DNA from: Stackebrandtia nassauensis DSM 44728
Lineage (GTDB): Bacteria > Actinomycetota > Actinomycetes > Mycobacteriales > Micromonosporaceae
Assembly: GCF_000024545.1 (NCBI RefSeq)
Contig: NC_013947.1
Location: forward strand, 3,348,001 to 3,412,000
Length of the DNA stretch: 64,000 nt
Direction: 5' to 3'
Shown: in pieces, positions 45,081 to 53,223 of the stretch
Position numbering within the stretch: position 1 is the stretch's first letter
How the letters are laid out: every line of letters starts with the position of its first letter
The notes under the pieces: model-generated
Database searches by the model: none
What the model was told of the DNA's origin: nothing
What the model saw: the letters and a program-made list of their open reading frames with translations, nothing else
Position numbers and translations under genes: made by a program

Positions 45081-45695
45081 TTAGTTGGTGGCGACGGCGG
45101 TGTTCCAGGCGAAGCCGTCGGGGTCGGTGAAGGTTCCGGCGTCGGAGTCGATGACCAGCCGGTGGGAGCCGGACCCGTCGATGGGGACACCGGCGTCCTT
45201 GGCGGCGAAACGACGCCCGTACAGGGCGAGTTTGATGTTCGCGGTGGCGAACTCGACGTACTTGCGGCCGTAGCTTTTGGCGACGCTCAAGCCCTGGTCG
45301 GCGTAGAACTGTTTGGTGACGGCCACGTCCGACACGCCCAGCAGCAGCACGATCTCGTCGATGCGGCGCGTGTCGGGTTCGGTGTTCTTCTTCGACGACG
45401 AGGCGATCTTCCAGATCGTGCCGAACGGGTCCTGGACGACCGCGCCGTAACCCCAAAAGCTCTTCTTGGCGGGTTTGAGCGTGGTGGCTCCGGCCGCCAG
45501 TGCCGTGGCCACGAGACTGTCGACGGTGCTGGGCTGGCCCACCACCAGGGACATCGTGTAGCCACGGAAACCGGACGTGGGTGCCTGCGAGGCGCTGGCG
45601 CGCACCCGGTCTTTCAGGTCGAACGCGGCGGCGTAGAACGCCTCGGCGGCGGCGGGGTCGGGGGTTTCGAGGATGATGGCGTCGATGGTGGTCAT
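45081..45695 (-). CDS. VOC family protein (two-domain glyoxalase/bleomycin-resistance fold)
   Basis: A 204-residue protein. Each half is a betaalphabetabetabeta unit: IDAIILETPDPAAAEAFYAAAFDL and RIDEIVLLLGVSDVAVTKQFYADQGL. Metal-coordinating residues are not obvious, so ligand binding as in bleomycin-resistance proteins is as likely as catalysis. GAAGGAACC precedes the ATG. It is second in the operon. Confidence 0.9.
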   Translation of the reverse strand: MTTIDAIILETPDPAAAEAFYAAAFDLKDRVRASASQAPTSGFRGYTMSLVVGQPSTVDSLVATALAAGATTLKPAKKSFWGYGAVVQDPFGTIWKIASSSKKNTEPDTRRIDEIVLLLGVSDVAVTKQFYADQGLSVAKSYGRKYVEFATANIKLALYGRRFAAKDAGVPIDGSGSHRLVIDSDAGTFTDPDGFAWNTAVATN

Positions 45696-45741
45696 GGCGG
45701 GTTCCTTCGCGATATCGGATGATCAGTGGGCTAGGGGTTGA

Positions 45742-46095
45742 TTAGGCGTCTTGGAGCAGGCCCAAGACGTTGCCGTCGGTGTCGGTGTCGGTGACGGTGG
45801 CGACACGCCGACCGGCACCCACGTCGTGGACGGCCTCGGCGACGGTGGCGCCCGCCGCGGTCAAGCCAGCGAGGCTGGCGTCGATGTCGGCCACGTGCCA
45901 GTACGCGACCGGGCAGGTCATGTTGGCGGGGCCGCCGCCGGGAACCAGCCCGATGTGCTGGCCTTCGACGTCGAAACCGACGTAGTAGGGGCCGTCGGTC
46001 TGAGGTTCGACACCCAACAGCGCGGTGTACACGGTCTTGGCGCGAGCCAGGTCGGACACGGGGTGAAGAACGGTCTTGATGCCCTGGGTGGTCAT
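45742..46095 (-). CDS. VOC family protein (single domain)
   Basis: A 117-residue glyoxalase-fold protein. GIKTVLHPVSDLARAKTVYTALLGV, FDVEGQHIGLVPGG and VAYWHVADIDASLAGLTAAGATV fit the family. AAAGGGAC lies upstream of the ATG at 46095. It heads the operon and faces the LuxR/STAND regulator (140-bp gap). Confidence 0.9.
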   Translation of the reverse strand: MTTQGIKTVLHPVSDLARAKTVYTALLGVEPQTDGPYYVGFDVEGQHIGLVPGGGPANMTCPVAYWHVADIDASLAGLTAAGATVAEAVHDVGAGRRVATVTDTDTDGNVLGLLQDA

Positions 46096-46235
46096 GTCGG
46101 GTCCCTTTCGGAAGCGGGTTTTGCTGATGCCCCAACCTTCGCCGCCACGCGGGATTCGCGCATCCGTGGTGACCACGGAAACCACCACGGATCCGCGGCA
46201 CGTAGCCCATTGGTGGGTTGCGGAACAATGGGCGG

Positions 46236-49031
46236 GTGACGGTGGAGATCTCAACCCGGGAATCCGAGGTGCTGGCGCTGGTGGGTGACCACCTGTCCAA
46301 CGCCGAGATCGCCGCGCGCCTGTTCATCTCGGTGCGCACCGTCGAAAGCCACGTCTCGGCGCTTTTGCGCAAACTCGCCGTCCCCGACCGTCGGGCACTG
46401 GCGCGACACGCACCCGACCACACCCACAAGTCGACCGCGGTACCGGTGTTGCCGCGGCCGTTGACGTCGTTCATCGGCCGCGAGGCCGAACGCGCCGCGT
46501 TGGCCGACCTGGTCACCACGCACCGCCAGGTCACCGCCCTGGGGCCCGGCGGCGTCGGTAAGACCCGGCTGGCGTTGCGGGTCGCCGCCGCCGTGACCGC
46601 GCACTTCGACGACGGCGTGTGGTTCGTCGACCTGGTGTCCACCACCGACCCCGACCTGGTCGCCGCCGCCGTGGCCGCCGCGTTGGGGCTGGGGGAACAA
46701 CCCGACCGCGGCATGCACGAATCCGTCATCTCCGCACTGTCGTCGCAGCACGCGCTGGTGGTGTTGGACAACTGCGAACAGGTCGTCGACGCGGTCGCGG
46801 CGTTTTTGGAGCGGCTGCTGTCGGCGTGTCCACGGTTGAGCGTCCTGGCGACCAGCCGGGCCCGGTTGATGGTGCCGTTCGAACACGTCTACCCGGTGCC
46901 GCCGTTGTCGCTGTCGGGCGACGGCGACAGTGACGCGGTCGAGTTGTTCACGCAGCGAGCCGCCGCCGCGGGCCAAGCCCCCGACGCATCGACGCGGGAG
47001 GCGATCGCGCACCTGTGTCAACGCCTGGACGGGATGGCCCTGGCCATCGAACTGGCCGCTGCCCGCTGGCCCACGCTCGGCCTCGACGGCCTGACCGCCG
47101 CCTTGTCGGATCCGTTGCGGATGCTGTCGGGGGGTTCCCGCGCCGCCGACCGGCACCGGTCGGTCCGCGCGGCCCTGGACTGGAGCCACGCCCTGCTGGC
47201 GCCCGACGACCAGAAACTGTTGCGGCGGGTCGCGGTGTTCGCCGCACCGTTCACCATGGCCGCCGCCGTACACGTCACCGGTATCGACGCCGGTGTCGTC
47301 GCCGACGGCCTGGCCCGCCTGAGCGAACAAAGCCTCCTGACAGCGGTGTCCACCGCCAACGGCACCCGGTACCGGGGCCTGGAGACCATCCGCCAGTACG
47401 GCACCGAACGTCTCGCCGACGCCGACGAGGAGTCCGCCACCCGCCAGCGGCACGTGGCGTGGTGCCTGGCCACCGCCACCGACCTGACGCAGGCGCTACC
47501 CGACTGGCGGGCCCGGTTCGACACCGTCGCCGACGAACTGCGCGCGGCCCTGGCCTGGGCGAGCCGGCAAGCCGAGCATCGCGCCGACGCGCACGACCTG
47601 GCCGCGCGACTGGCCGCGTTGACGTTCACCCGCGGCCTGATCGGCGAATCGCAGCAACGACACGAACAAGCCGCCGCCCTCGCCACGGACCCGCGCGACG
47701 CCGCGGTGATGTTGCGCGGGGCCGCGGCCGTGGCCGCGTGCCGGATGCGCGGCGACGACATGTACCGCCTCCACCTGGCCGCCGCCGACGCCGCCCGCGA
47801 CGCGCGCGACACCCCGGCCGCCGCCCGTGACCTGGCCACCGCCGCCACCCACGCCTACCGGTTCTCCGGAAAGTTCACGCACCTGCCGTCCCACGACGAA
47901 GTGGTCGCGCTCATCGACCAGGCCCGCGACCTCGCCGGCGACGACCCGGACGCGGTCGCGGCGGTGGCGCTGGCCGAAGCCGGGGTCCTGTACGACGCGT
48001 TCGGTGCCGCCCAGGGCCCAGCCGACAACAACGTGCCCGACACCCTCGCGCACGCGCGACGCGCCGTCGCGCTGGCCCGCGACACCGGCGACGCAATCGC
48101 CCAATCCGCGGCACTGGACACCCTGACCGGCGCGCAAAGCTGGGGCGGCGATGCCTTCGGGGTGGCCGCCACGATCAACAACCGCATCACCCTGGTGACG
48201 CCGCTGTCGGAAAGCCCGCAACGGACACTGGAGTTGACCGACGCGCTCAGCCAGGCCATCGAAGCCGCCCTGGGCGTGGGCGACCTGCCCGGCGCCCGCG
48301 AATGGGTGCGCCGCCTGGCCGAGCATCCACTGTTGACCGAGGTGTCGTTTCGCGCCACGAGCTGGCTGCTGGTGATCGACGCACTGGCAGGCGACGTCGC
48401 CGACATCCCCGACGTCGGCGAACGGTTCGCCGAGGCGTGGCGCAGGGCCGGTAGCCCGCGCTCCACCCACCTGGCTCCGGCCGCGGCCGCCGCCGTCATG
48501 GCCCACGACCTGGGCGGCGACGAGACCGCCCGCCGCGAATGGGAACAGGCCCTAGATCACCTGGGGACCTTGCCGGGGCACGCGTTCAGTTACCTGGCGA
48601 TCTTCGACAGCATTCGCTTCCTGCACGACGGTGACGTCGAGCGGGCGTGGGAACGCACCGCGCCCGAACCCGACGACGTGTGGAAATGGGTCACCTGGTT
48701 GTGGCTGCACTGGTACGTCGCGGTGCGCTGCGAGGCCGCCGTGTTGGCGGGCAGACCCGACGCCGCGCAACACGTCGCCAAGGCGCGCACGGTCGTGGCC
48801 GCAAACCCGGTCGCAGGCGCCATGGTGGAACGCGCCGACGCCCTCCTCAAGGGCGATCGTGACCGGGTCGCGGCCACCGCGCGGGCGTTGACCGACGCCG
48901 GTTGCGGCTACCAGGCGGCGCGCAGTCTGGTGCTGGCCGGTGGCGACCACGCCGCGCGGGGTCAGGCCGCGTTGGCGAAGCTCGGGCTGCGCCCGATGGC
49001 CCCGGGGCCGGAAATCGATTGGACGCGGTGA
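46236..49031 (+). CDS. LuxR-HTH / STAND ATPase / TPR transcriptional regulator
   Basis: A 931-residue regulator. Residues ~5-60 are a LuxR-type HTH at the N-terminus (STRESEVLALVGDHLSNAEIAARLFISVRTVESHVSALLRKL). Residues ~75-380 are an AAA/STAND NTPase: P-loop GPGGVGKTRLAL, Walker B ALVVLDNCEQVVDAV, sensor ATSRARL. The rest is helical TPR-like repeat. This HTH-ATPase-TPR layout is common in actinomycete pathway activators, but the HTH is usually C-terminal in LAL/LuxR types. It is divergent from the VOC/MFS/UvrA2 operon and upstream of the FAD monooxygenase, either of which it may control. Confidence 0.92.
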   Translation: MTVEISTRESEVLALVGDHLSNAEIAARLFISVRTVESHVSALLRKLAVPDRRALARHAPDHTHKSTAVPVLPRPLTSFIGREAERAALADLVTTHRQVTALGPGGVGKTRLALRVAAAVTAHFDDGVWFVDLVSTTDPDLVAAAVAAALGLGEQPDRGMHESVISALSSQHALVVLDNCEQVVDAVAAFLERLLSACPRLSVLATSRARLMVPFEHVYPVPPLSLSGDGDSDAVELFTQRAAAAGQAPDASTREAIAHLCQRLDGMALAIELAAARWPTLGLDGLTAALSDPLRMLSGGSRAADRHRSVRAALDWSHALLAPDDQKLLRRVAVFAAPFTMAAAVHVTGIDAGVVADGLARLSEQSLLTAVSTANGTRYRGLETIRQYGTERLADADEESATRQRHVAWCLATATDLTQALPDWRARFDTVADELRAALAWASRQAEHRADAHDLAARLAALTFTRGLIGESQQRHEQAAALATDPRDAAVMLRGAAAVAACRMRGDDMYRLHLAAADAARDARDTPAAARDLATAATHAYRFSGKFTHLPSHDEVVALIDQARDLAGDDPDAVAAVALAEAGVLYDAFGAAQGPADNNVPDTLAHARRAVALARDTGDAIAQSAALDTLTGAQSWGGDAFGVAATINNRITLVTPLSESPQRTLELTDALSQAIEAALGVGDLPGAREWVRRLAEHPLLTEVSFRATSWLLVIDALAGDVADIPDVGERFAEAWRRAGSPRSTHLAPAAAAAVMAHDLGGDETARREWEQALDHLGTLPGHAFSYLAIFDSIRFLHDGDVERAWERTAPEPDDVWKWVTWLWLHWYVAVRCEAAVLAGRPDAAQHVAKARTVVAANPVAGAMVERADALLKGDRDRVAATARALTDAGCGYQAARSLVLAGGDHAARGQAALAKLGLRPMAPGPEIDWTR

Positions 49032-49086
49032 GGGGCGGGCTTGTAGCGTGCCGTTGACCGTGACTCGGCTTGAGGAGGTGAGACCC

Positions 49087-49143
49087 ATGAACGAAGCGAC
49101 GTGGGTGCTCCTGCTGGGGGTCACGGCCGGGCGATTGACGTAG
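49087..49143 (+). CDS. 18-residue leader ORF upstream of the monooxygenase
   Basis: ATG at 49087 with a strong GAGGAGG 9 nt upstream encodes MNEATWVLLLGVTAGRLT and stops 50 bp before the monooxygenase ATG. The peptide is hydrophobic in the middle with one Trp and ends in ArgLeuThr. The tight Shine-Dalgarno compared with its tiny size suggests a translated leader that could tune the downstream gene. A rho-independent attenuator is not obvious. It may instead be a stray initiation signal. Confidence 0.4.
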   Translation: MNEATWVLLLGVTAGRLT

Positions 49144-49193
49144 GTGTCGCCGGGAGCGCCTGACCCACCAGGCATTCCCGAAAGGCAACACCC

Positions 49194-50660
49194 ATGCACA
49201 CCCCACCACCCTCCACCGACCACGAACCGGACACCTTCGATGTGATCATCGTCGGGTGCGGGCCCACCGGCGCGATGCTGGCCGCCGAACTGCGACTGCA
49301 CGGCATCCGGGTACTCGTCCTGGAAACCGAAACCGGGCCGACGTCGTTCGTGCGCATCGTCGGTCTGCATATCCGCAGCATCGAGCTGTTGGCGATGCGC
49401 GGCCTGCTGGATCGCGTCGCGCCGCACGCGCGACAGCGCCCGGCGGCCGGGTTCTTCGCCGCCATCGACAAACCCGCCCCCACCGGTCTGGACACCGCCC
49501 ACCCGTACCTGTTGGGGATTCCGCAGCCGGTCATCGTGCGGCTGCTGGAAGAACACGCGACCGACCTGGGTGCGCGGGTCCAGCACGGTGTCGCGGTGAC
49601 CGGTGTCGAGCCCGACGACGACGGCGTCACCGTCACCCTGGACGACGGTCGATGCATGCGGTCGCGGTATCTCGTCGGCTGCGACGGCGCCCGCAGCACG
49701 GTCCGCAAACAGCTGGGCATCGCCTTCGACGGCCAGCCCGCTCAAACGCAGACGTTGATGGGCGAGATGGAGGCGGGCGTGGCGCCTGACGAGATCGCCG
49801 CCGCGATGCGGCGTATCGGCCAGGGCGACAGGCGGTGGTGGCTGCGGCCCGTCGGTGTCGGCCTCTACAGTGTCGTCGTTCCCGCCGAGGGTGTCACCGA
49901 TCGCGCGACACCACCCACGTTGGAGGATGTCCGGCGACAGTTGCGTGCCGTCGCGGGAACCGATTTCGGTGTGCACTCGCCGCGTTGGCTGTCCCGCTTC
50001 GGCGACGCCACGCTGTTGGCGGAACGGTTCCGGGTGGGGCGGGTGCTGTTGGCGGGCGACGCGGCGCACATCCATCCGCCGCTGGGCGGGCAGGGCCTCA
50101 ACCTGGGGGTTCAGGACGCGTTCAATCTCGGCTGGAAACTGGCCGCGCACATCCGAGGTTGGGCACCGGTGACACTGCTGGACACGTACCAGGCTGAACG
50201 TCGCCCCGTCGCCGCCGATGTCTTGGACAATACGCGCGCCCAGATGGCGTTGCAGGGAAGCGAACCAGGTGCCCAAGCGATGCGCCGGTTGGTGAGCGAG
50301 TTGATGGACTTCGACGCGGTGAACCGGCATCTGATCGCGAAGATCACCGCGATCGACATCCGTTACGACTTCGGCGACGGCCCCGACCTGCTGGGCCGTC
50401 GACTGCCCGACCTCACGACGAAACAAGGCCGCCTCTACGGGTTGTTGCATCGGGGGCGGGGGCTGCTGTTGGACCGCACCGGGCGCCTGGGTGTGGGTGC
50501 CTGGTCGGACCGGGTCGACTACCTCCCCGACCCCGCAGCGGAACTGAACGCTGCGTGTGTCCTGTTGCGGCCCGACGGCCATGTCGCGTGGATCGGCGAC
50601 GACCAAGACGACCTGGACGAGCAGTTGGCGCGCTGGTTCGGGCAACCCAACCAACCGTGA
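49194..50660 (+). CDS. FAD-dependent aromatic monooxygenase
   Basis: A 488-residue PHBH-family flavin monooxygenase. The Rossmann FAD motif is FDVIIVGCGPTGAMLAAEL, the DG motif RYLVGCDGARSTVRKQLG, and the GD motif VLLAGDAAHIHPPLGGQGLNLGVQDAFNLGWKLA. A C-terminal thioredoxin-like domain (from ~400) is present. Length and motifs resemble polyketide hydroxylases and the rifampicin monooxygenase Rox; sequence alone does not decide. GAAAGG precedes the ATG. The leader ORF and the STAND regulator lie upstream, and a hairpin follows. Confidence 0.92.
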   Translation: MHTPPPSTDHEPDTFDVIIVGCGPTGAMLAAELRLHGIRVLVLETETGPTSFVRIVGLHIRSIELLAMRGLLDRVAPHARQRPAAGFFAAIDKPAPTGLDTAHPYLLGIPQPVIVRLLEEHATDLGARVQHGVAVTGVEPDDDGVTVTLDDGRCMRSRYLVGCDGARSTVRKQLGIAFDGQPAQTQTLMGEMEAGVAPDEIAAAMRRIGQGDRRWWLRPVGVGLYSVVVPAEGVTDRATPPTLEDVRRQLRAVAGTDFGVHSPRWLSRFGDATLLAERFRVGRVLLAGDAAHIHPPLGGQGLNLGVQDAFNLGWKLAAHIRGWAPVTLLDTYQAERRPVAADVLDNTRAQMALQGSEPGAQAMRRLVSELMDFDAVNRHLIAKITAIDIRYDFGDGPDLLGRRLPDLTTKQGRLYGLLHRGRGLLLDRTGRLGVGAWSDRVDYLPDPAAELNAACVLLRPDGHVAWIGDDQDDLDEQLARWFGQPNQP

Positions 50661-50667
50661 TGTAGCG

Positions 50668-50697
50668 GTGGGGACGCACGGCTTCGTGCGTCCCCAC
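50668..50697. terminator. Bidirectional hairpin terminator
   Basis: Stem GTGGGGACGCACG / complement (50668-50680, 50685-50697), loop GCTT, between the convergent monooxygenase and VOC genes. Confidence 0.8.
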
Positions 50698-50704
50698 CTA
50701 GGTC

Positions 50705-51118
50705 CTAGGCCTGGGTCTGCTGAATCCTCACCATGTTGCCCGCCGGGTCACGAAACGCGCAGTCACGCACACCCCAGGGCTGGTCGGTGGGTTCGTGGGC
50801 GACCTCGCCGCCCGCGTCCTTGACCTTCGCGAACGTGGCGTCCACGTCGCTGGTGCCCAACAGGATGTACCCGTAGGTGCCCTTGGCGATCATCTCCTCG
50901 ATGGTGTGGCGTTCGGCGTCGGTGACGCCGGGGTCGACCGCCGGTGGCTCCAGCACGATCGAGGTGCCCGGTTGGTCGACGGGGCCGACGGTGATCCAGC
51001 GCATCCGGTCGTTGCCGACGTCGCCGCGCACCTCGAAGCCAAGGACGTCGCGGTAGAACGCCAGCGACGCCTCGGCGTCGGTGTGGGGCAGGAAACTTGA
51101 TTGAATGGTGATGTCCAT
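50705..51118 (-). CDS. VOC family protein
   Basis: A 137-residue single-domain glyoxalase/bleomycin-resistance fold protein. SSFLPHTDAEASLAFYRDVLGFEV, WITVGPVDQPGTSIVLEPP and ECFRDPAGNMV-like ending (DCAFRDPAGNMVRIQQ) are characteristic. It is separate from the two VOC genes at 45-46 kb. The ATG at 51118 follows TTAGCGT by a few bases, so it may be leaderless. Confidence 0.9.
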   Translation of the reverse strand: MDITIQSSFLPHTDAEASLAFYRDVLGFEVRGDVGNDRMRWITVGPVDQPGTSIVLEPPAVDPGVTDAERHTIEEMIAKGTYGYILLGTSDVDATFAKVKDAGGEVAHEPTDQPWGVRDCAFRDPAGNMVRIQQTQA

Positions 51119-51186
51119 ACAGGTCACGCTAATCGCGGAAGCGGCTGTGGTGCTTCTTCAATCCTGACCACTATTCGCGATGCCGG

Positions 51187-51729
51187 TTAGCTGTCGGCGT
51201 CGGGTTTCCATTCATGCGCCAACAGCCCCATCACGACCTCGTCGAGAAACTCGCCCAGCACCCACGTCGAGGCCCGGCGCACGCCTTCGCGGACGAAACC
51301 GTTGCGTTCGGCCGAGCGCAGCATCCCGACGTTGTCGGCCAGGGTCTCGATCTGGAGCCGGTGCAGGCCCCGCACCGTGAACCCGTAGTAGCACAGCACC
51401 GCGACCACGTCGGTGCCGTAGCCCTTGCCGCGGCACGACGGCAGCAGGCCCAACCCGATGTGCGCCGACCGGTGATGGGGGTCGATGCCCCACAGCGTCG
51501 CCGTGCCCACCAGTGCGTCGCTGTCGACATCCACCACGGAGAACTGGACCAGGCCCTGAGCGCTGTCGTCGACGACGAGCCGTTTGTCGTTGGAGCCGGG
51601 CGTGATGGGCCGCCACGGCGGGCCTTCGGCGCGCGACGCGTTGACCACGTCGTCGTACAGCTCGGTGCGCAGGATCGCGATGTCGTCGTCGTGGCGGGCC
51701 CGAAGCCCGACCTTGCTGCCTTTAAGCAC
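51187..51729 (-). CDS. RimJ/RimL-type GNAT acetyltransferase
   Basis: A 180-residue GNAT starting at a GTG. VGLRARHDDDIAILRTELYDD, SAHIGLGLLPSCRGKGYGTDVVAVLCYYGF (motif A) and ETLADNVGMLRSAERNGFVREGVRR mark the family. Substrate unknown. The next 240 bp hold no supported gene, only the direct repeat described separately. Confidence 0.9.
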   Translation of the reverse strand: MLKGSKVGLRARHDDDIAILRTELYDDVVNASRAEGPPWRPITPGSNDKRLVVDDSAQGLVQFSVVDVDSDALVGTATLWGIDPHHRSAHIGLGLLPSCRGKGYGTDVVAVLCYYGFTVRGLHRLQIETLADNVGMLRSAERNGFVREGVRRASTWVLGEFLDEVVMGLLAHEWKPDADS

Positions 51730-51944
51730 GCAAGATTCCTACCAGAGCCGCGCGGCCAGCGGCAAACGTTGACGAAACCGCCACGGCTTGAGCTTGGCGC
51801 CGAGTGCGGCGACGCGGCCGGGATCACACCCGCCGCGCCGCTGCTTCGACGAGCCGCGCGGTCACCTGCGGCGGAGCCACGCTCGCCGCACGGTACTAGC
51901 CGCACCCGCCCATCGGCCGAGCCGAGGCCCCGGCCAGCACGGCG

Positions 51945-52018
51945 TCACCGTTCCCGGTCGTGCTCCCCGCTAGCCTCGTGCGGCGGGGCCGTCCTCACCG
52001 TTCCCGGTCGGGCTCCCC
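51945..52018. repeat. 24-bp imperfect direct repeat spanning a gene end
   Basis: TCACCGTTCCCGGTCG followed by TGCTCCCC (51945-51968) recurs as the same 16 bp followed by GGCTCCCC (51995-52018), 23 of 24 identical, period 50 bp. The right copy lies inside the last codons of the coiled-coil gene; the left copy lies beyond its stop. A local tandem duplication at the 3' end is the simplest origin. Confidence 0.75.
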
Positions 52019-53100
52019 ATCTCTTCCGGCGGGGCTGCCGCCGCGCGTAGAGCGCGCAGTTCCAGCTCGGCGGCCACGGCACGCTCCCGCAACGCCGCCG
52101 ACTCGGAACGGGCCTGCTGGATCGTGGAGCGGAAGTCGTCCAACCGCAGCCGCAACGCCGCCAACTGGCCGTTGAGCTGGTCGCGTTCAGCCGCCGAAGC
52201 CGCGGCGTCATCACGGGCGTTCGCGGCCTGGTGCTCAGCGGCGTCAATACGGGCGGCGGCTTCGGAACGAACGCTGTCCAGCTGCGCGGCGGCCTCGGCG
52301 CGCACCGTCTCCAACTCCCCCCGCAGCCGCTGGGTCTCCGCGACCGCCACCGCCGCGGCCGACACCGCGTCCATGCGCTGGGTCTCGGCCTCACGCTGCC
52401 CGGCCCGGGCGATGTCACGCTCCACCACCAGCGCCGCCGACTTCTCCTGCGCGACGCGTTGCGCGGCCTGCGCCGCTTCGGCACGCGCCTCCGCCTCATC
52501 GCGCTCTTCGATGGCCTCGTCGCGTTCAGCGAGAGCCACCGTCCGGGCCCGCTCCGCGGCGGCAGCCACCTCGCCCGCCTCAGCCGCGGCCTGTTCGGCC
52601 TCGCGGGCACTCTGCTCGGCGCGAACGGCACGGTGTTCGGCGATGGCGGCGGCCTCGGCGTGTTCGGTAGCGTCACTACGAGCCGCTTCGGCCTCCGCGA
52701 CAGCCGCCTGCGCCTCGGCGCGGGCCCCAGCTTCGGCCTTGGAAGCCTGGGCGGCTTTGGCCAAAGCGTCGTCGCGCTCGGCACGAGCGGCCGCGACCCG
52801 GGCGTCGGCGGCTTGCGAAGCTTGGGCGATTTTCTCCTCCACCTTCGCCGGGTCGAGTTCGGCGGCGAGGCTTTCGGCCAGCGGCTGGATGGCGGCGGCC
52901 AGTTCGGCCTCCATGCGCTCGTAGAGGTCTTCGGCGCGCGCCAGGGCACCCTCCAGTCCCGGGGTGGTGCGGCGCAGTGCCCGGGTGCGTTTGGCGGCGG
53001 CCTGACAGTCGGAGCCTTCGCAGTACAGGCGCGGCCGTCCCCGGCCCTGTTGTTGCGGGATCGGAGTGCCGCAGCGTTTGCAAGTCGTGGCTGTTTTCAC
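51970..53100 (-). CDS. Zinc-ribbon coiled-coil protein (hypothetical)
   Basis: A 376-residue protein. Residues ~5-35 form a small Cys domain (CKRCGTPIPQQQ, RPRLYCEGSDCQAAA), a likely zinc site and DNA contact. A helix block follows, and residues ~75-345 are almost continuous Ala/Glu/Arg heptad coiled coil (AERDDALAKAAQASKAEAGA and onward). It ends in a short acidic/Gly tail at the direct repeat. It resembles, in layout only, KfrA-like or partition-type coiled-coil DNA-binding proteins. The ATG at 53100 is 93 bp from the dyad shared with the divergent recombinase gene. I infer a partner of that recombinase or its regulator. Confidence 0.8.
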   Translation of the reverse strand: MKTATTCKRCGTPIPQQQGRGRPRLYCEGSDCQAAAKRTRALRRTTPGLEGALARAEDLYERMEAELAAAIQPLAESLAAELDPAKVEEKIAQASQAADARVAAARAERDDALAKAAQASKAEAGARAEAQAAVAEAEAARSDATEHAEAAAIAEHRAVRAEQSAREAEQAAAEAGEVAAAAERARTVALAERDEAIEERDEAEARAEAAQAAQRVAQEKSAALVVERDIARAGQREAETQRMDAVSAAAVAVAETQRLRGELETVRAEAAAQLDSVRSEAAARIDAAEHQAANARDDAAASAAERDQLNGQLAALRLRLDDFRSTIQQARSESAALRERAVAAELELRALRAAAAPPEEMGSPTGNGEDGPAARG

Positions 53101-53180
53101 GTGACCAGCATAAACTAATTTCTGGAATTCTGGTTTTATTTAAAAATAAAATGTTTATTCGTGTCGGACGCGCCAGGAAA

Positions 53181-53214
53181 GTAACTCCCGCGAATGTCAA
53201 TTCGCGCAAGTTAC
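53181..53214. promoter_or_regulatory. 34-bp inverted repeat upstream of the tyrosine recombinase
   Basis: Left arm GTAACTCCCGCGAA (53181-53194), spacer TGTCAA (53195-53200), right arm TTCGCGCAAGTTAC (53201-53214). The arms agree at 12 of 14 positions. The block overlaps the -10 element TACTAT (53212-53217) of the recombinase gene and faces the coiled-coil gene. Two readings are possible: an operator for a repressor of both genes, or the recombination site of the adjacent tyrosine recombinase, since lox and dif sites have similar length and a 6-8 bp spacer. Confidence 0.7.
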
Positions 53215-53223
53215 TATTCGGGG

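Noticed and set aside
49020-49090. Rifamycin-associated promoter element upstream of the monooxygenase
   Set aside because: A GGGCTTGTAGC stretch caught my eye, but I could not recover a convincing symmetric element and do not trust my memory of the consensus.
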